From Neurospora tetrasperma FGSC 2508 (lineage: Eukaryota > Ascomycota > Sordariomycetes > Sordariales > Sordariaceae): a DNA stretch of 46,511 nt. The stretch covers positions 4,967,379-5,013,889 of the forward strand of contig NW_009799100.1 of assembly GCF_000213175.1 (NCBI RefSeq). The letters are read 5' to 3'. The notes under the pieces were generated by a model. The model did not search any database. It saw only the letters and a program-made list of their open reading frames with translations, and was not told the origin of the DNA. Every line of letters begins with the position of its first letter. The stretch's first letter is position 1. The position numbers and the translations under genes are program-made. Of the stretch, positions 44,044 to 46,511 are shown one piece after another.

Positions 44044-45297
44044 TTAAAGCATCAACATCCCTCCAACCAGGCCCGCCACAGCAACCCCCAAACGACCCAT
44101 CATCTCCACCGTCCAGCCCTTAGCAGCGCTGCTCTTGGGGATACCCGTCGGAGCAAATAGTCCTTCGCTTCCCAAACCGCCGTAAGGATCTCCGCTTGTC
44201 GCCGACGCCACCACCGTGCCGTCAATGTCCGTAGTGCCAACATGGGGGCCGGGCGTGGCCAGCGTCAAGGCCACCCAGGTGATGTTGGAGCTGCTGTAAG
44301 TCTTTGTCCAACTCGACGTCGCGGGGCCAGTGACGGTGCCTATGACGTAGTGCGAACCAACTGTGGAGGTGCCGGCGCAAACGGCGGCGGAGGTGACATT
44401 GAAGCTGCAATGTATCTCTTGTGTGCTGTCAAGGGGGGAGAGGGAGTGTTAGTCATTGTTTGGTGGGTACAGGATCGATGGCGGACAAGAACAGAAAGAA
44501 AGGAAAAGAAGTGGCATGAAAGGTAAAGTGGACAAAGACGTTGACATACAAGGTTGGCTCTGCTACCCCTGTATACTTGAAGGACCTGGGGCCTTCTGTA
44601 AATACAAAGGGTGCATCGGCGGACAGGAAACAACTTGGCTGTCCTTCGGCGCAAAAAATGGTGTAGGCGGTCATGGATTCGTCCTGTATTGCAACAACGA
44701 CTTGCATTAGAGGCGACGATCAAGAAGACGTAGTGGAGATTGGAGCATGATGAACCCGGACGGCAGAAAAAACACGAGCGGAAACGTGAACCATAGGTCT
44801 GATGATCGAGGACAAAAGGGAAAACCTACACGGCTGACGATGCTGCCCCTCAACTGCTCCCAATCTTCCTTCATATACCCAGGAACCCAGATAGAGACGG
44901 TGGTGGGCTCGGCAGCCGGCTTGGCGACGGATGTGATGATATCGGACCCAGAAATAGAGGCGGGAACGGAGCCGGAGCCGGAGGAGGACCCATGCTTGTG
45001 GTTATCGGCGGTAGTGGTACTCATCGGAGTTGCGATATCCAACGGGGCTGCGGACGCTACGGCCGCCGATGCTGCGCTTGTCGCGGTGATCAAGGACTCG
45101 CCATTGACACCGATGGGACCACCAACAAGTCCTGTGCCGATCGCACAGAGCAATACAAGTTTGGCGGCTACTACAGCCAGAGAAGGCCGTCTTCCGACGA
45201 CATTCTGACTGTAACCCCGCGATGGTTGTGCTGGTGCGTGTGCTGCTGGTGCTGCTGCTAAGCCGGTGGCCATGCGTTGCAGAGATGACAGGCGCAT
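44044..45297 (-). CDS. Ser/Ala-rich predicted GPI-anchored surface protein
   Basis: 327 residues, three exons: 45297-44830, 44683-44550 and 44425-44044. Introns are 146 and 124 bp (donors GTAGGT and GTATGT; acceptors ACAG and ACAG). The mature region has TTVSIWVPGY, then across the first splice GSIVSR to DESMTAYTIFC, and later FVFTEGPRSF, IHCSFN and AAVCAGT. This arrangement, with spaced Cys, occurs in a common family of uncharacterised fungal secreted proteins. A hydrophobic segment (SLAVVAAKLVLLCAIGTGLVGG, residues ~39-60) acts as signal or anchor. The C-terminus (GVAVAGLVGGMLML) looks like a GPI signal. A second ATG lies at 45,273, so the true start is uncertain. Function unknown. Confidence 0.8.
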
Positions 45298-46511
45298 TCT
45301 CCTTTTTTTTTTTTCCTCGTTTGTTCTCTGCAGTGTCTGTCTGTGCTCTGTGCTGCTGACTGACTGACTATGTCGGGTCCCTCTTCCCTCTCTTCTCTTG
45401 CTCACCGAGTCAGGCCGTGCGATCGCGAACTGGGTTGTTCTTCTCCTTCTAATGGTATTACCGTCAACATTTCACAGCGAAAGAAGAAAAAAACAGACAA
45501 TTCGAAGGAGGGGGAACGCGATGACAAAAAGGAATGGAAAGAGAAATAAAGAAAATGGAACCAAGGGAAAGGGGGGAATCCCGCATCAGGGAATTGGATT
45601 GCCCGCAAAAGCGCCCGGAACCCGCTCGCGATCGCCATCCAAGCCCAACCAAGACTCGTCGGTGGGTGCGTTGTTTGGCCTTGGCGTGCTTGGCGGGAGC
45701 GGGCTGGATGCTCTGGGCGGCGCTGAACATTCGCTGGAACGGCAGTATCGGCGCCCGCTGGCTGCCGTGGCTGCAGGGCAGCTTGTGCACTCTCACTGAC
45801 CACAGCAGGCACGTGTACCTCTAGCTACGATACTGTTAGGTACTTATCAAGTGCGTGAGCCGAGACATGCATACGGGTTTATAGTCGCCCTTTTCTTTTC
45901 TTTTCTTTTTTTCATCCCTCTTATCTTCCCTTCAGGCTGAGGCTGTTTTGATTACAATATCGCGGGATCGCCACTCGTCAGTCAGACTACTCAAAAATGC
46001 GGTGCCGGTTTTAAACCTTGCCAAGACGCTTGGTTGATGATGAAACCCGCAACTCGGCAAGGTGAACACGCGTTTTTTTGCTAATTCAAAGTCTTGGACC
46101 TAGCATAGACTGCGACAGGGCAGTGCCGAACATGCGGTGTTAGGTGCCGTTGAGATCCATCGCGCCCGGTGAGAAGAAGCATCGCTCGCTGTTTTACTTA
46201 TGTACACTACACTACTAGTGTAGTGATTGGACCTACCCGTACACTACCTCTACCTGCCGTTAACTTGGTAAGGTGGAGCCCGATCAAATTACCACCGCTC
46301 ATTAATTTTGGAACCAAGAGCGTGAAGGATTTTTTTTTTTTTTCTGGCTCTTTCTCTCCGAACCCATCCGTGAGTAGAATCATGGCCGGTGGCCAACTAG
46401 TGTAATATCAAAGGTCTATAATAGGGCTTCGTCATCGCCAAGGTCCGCCGTCCGGTTTTAACTCGCACCACTCCTGACAAGGTCCATCTGTCGTCGAGTG
46501 TCCCCGTGCCG
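45298..46511. other. Intergenic; promoter side of the Ser/Ala-rich gene
   Basis: No gene supported. Overlapping frames on both strands at 45.4-45.8 kb are shadows of each other without a domain. Contains the palindrome at 46,205-46,225. Confidence 0.45.
46205..46225. repeat. Near-perfect palindrome
   Basis: Two 10-bp inverted arms (CACTACACTA and TAGTGTAGTG) flank a single C. It could extrude a hairpin or bind a dimeric regulator; no role can be assigned. Confidence 0.6.

Noticed and set aside
45398-45824. Frames of 96-136 codons on both strands
   Set aside because: Overlapping shadows in the promoter region of the Ser/Ala-rich gene, without a domain; some begin at non-ATG codons.

Overview
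This window looks like nuclear DNA of a filamentous ascomycete (Pezizomycotina). The evidence is short spliceosomal introns (61-146 bp) with GTRNGT-type donors and CTRAC/CTAAY branch points, fungus-specific protein families (2EXR, FunK1, GH76 Dfg5/Dcw1-type, AmdS-type amidase), and a large block carrying the signature of repeat-induced point mutation (RIP). I cannot name a genus from sequence alone.

The window falls into two compartments. Positions 1 to about 20,140 are AT-rich, poor in CpA/TpG and rich in TpA. Translation there shows ghost reading frames whose stops are almost all TAA/TAG at Gln and Trp positions, which is what C-to-T mutation at CpA produces. I could read at least eight relics. 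Two are recognisable: an FHA-domain plus Ser/Thr protein kinase (2220-4205, minus) and a FunK1-type fungal kinase (about 14,350-16,500, plus). The others are unidentified. The block also holds a 632-bp inverted-repeat element with TA flanks, a second inverted-repeat pair, four arrays of one 13-bp minisatellite in both orientations, other minisatellites, two less-mutated islands (about 6.86-8.54 kb and 16.56-18.15 kb) and an assembly gap (16,887-17,761). I recognised no reverse transcriptase, integrase or transposase in it.

Positions from about 20.7 kb onward have normal composition and carry functional-looking genes. In order: a ferroportin-type metal exporter (two exons, minus); a four-exon amidase (minus); a cluster of six 2EXR-domain paralogues within 10 kb (26.7-36.7 kb); a two-exon GH76 cell-wall mannosidase homologue (minus); and a three-exon Ser/Ala-rich surface protein with a C-terminal hydrophobic tail (minus). 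Of the 2EXR copies three are intact, and three are broken by a nonsense codon, a one-base frameshift and an internal deletion. A 412-bp hAT-type MITE with a perfect 8-bp target duplication sits at 42,452-42,863.

No operon-like logic links these genes. Ferroportin and amidase suggest metal and nitrogen metabolism, while GH76 and the Ser/Ala-rich protein belong to the cell surface. The most unusual signals are three. The 2EXR array shows birth and death of gene copies next to a heterochromatic block. The GH76 gene has an in-frame TAA that separates the enzyme from an otherwise intact Ser-rich, GPI-type tail. The RIP block consists of degraded kinases and other gene-like frames rather than obvious retroelements.
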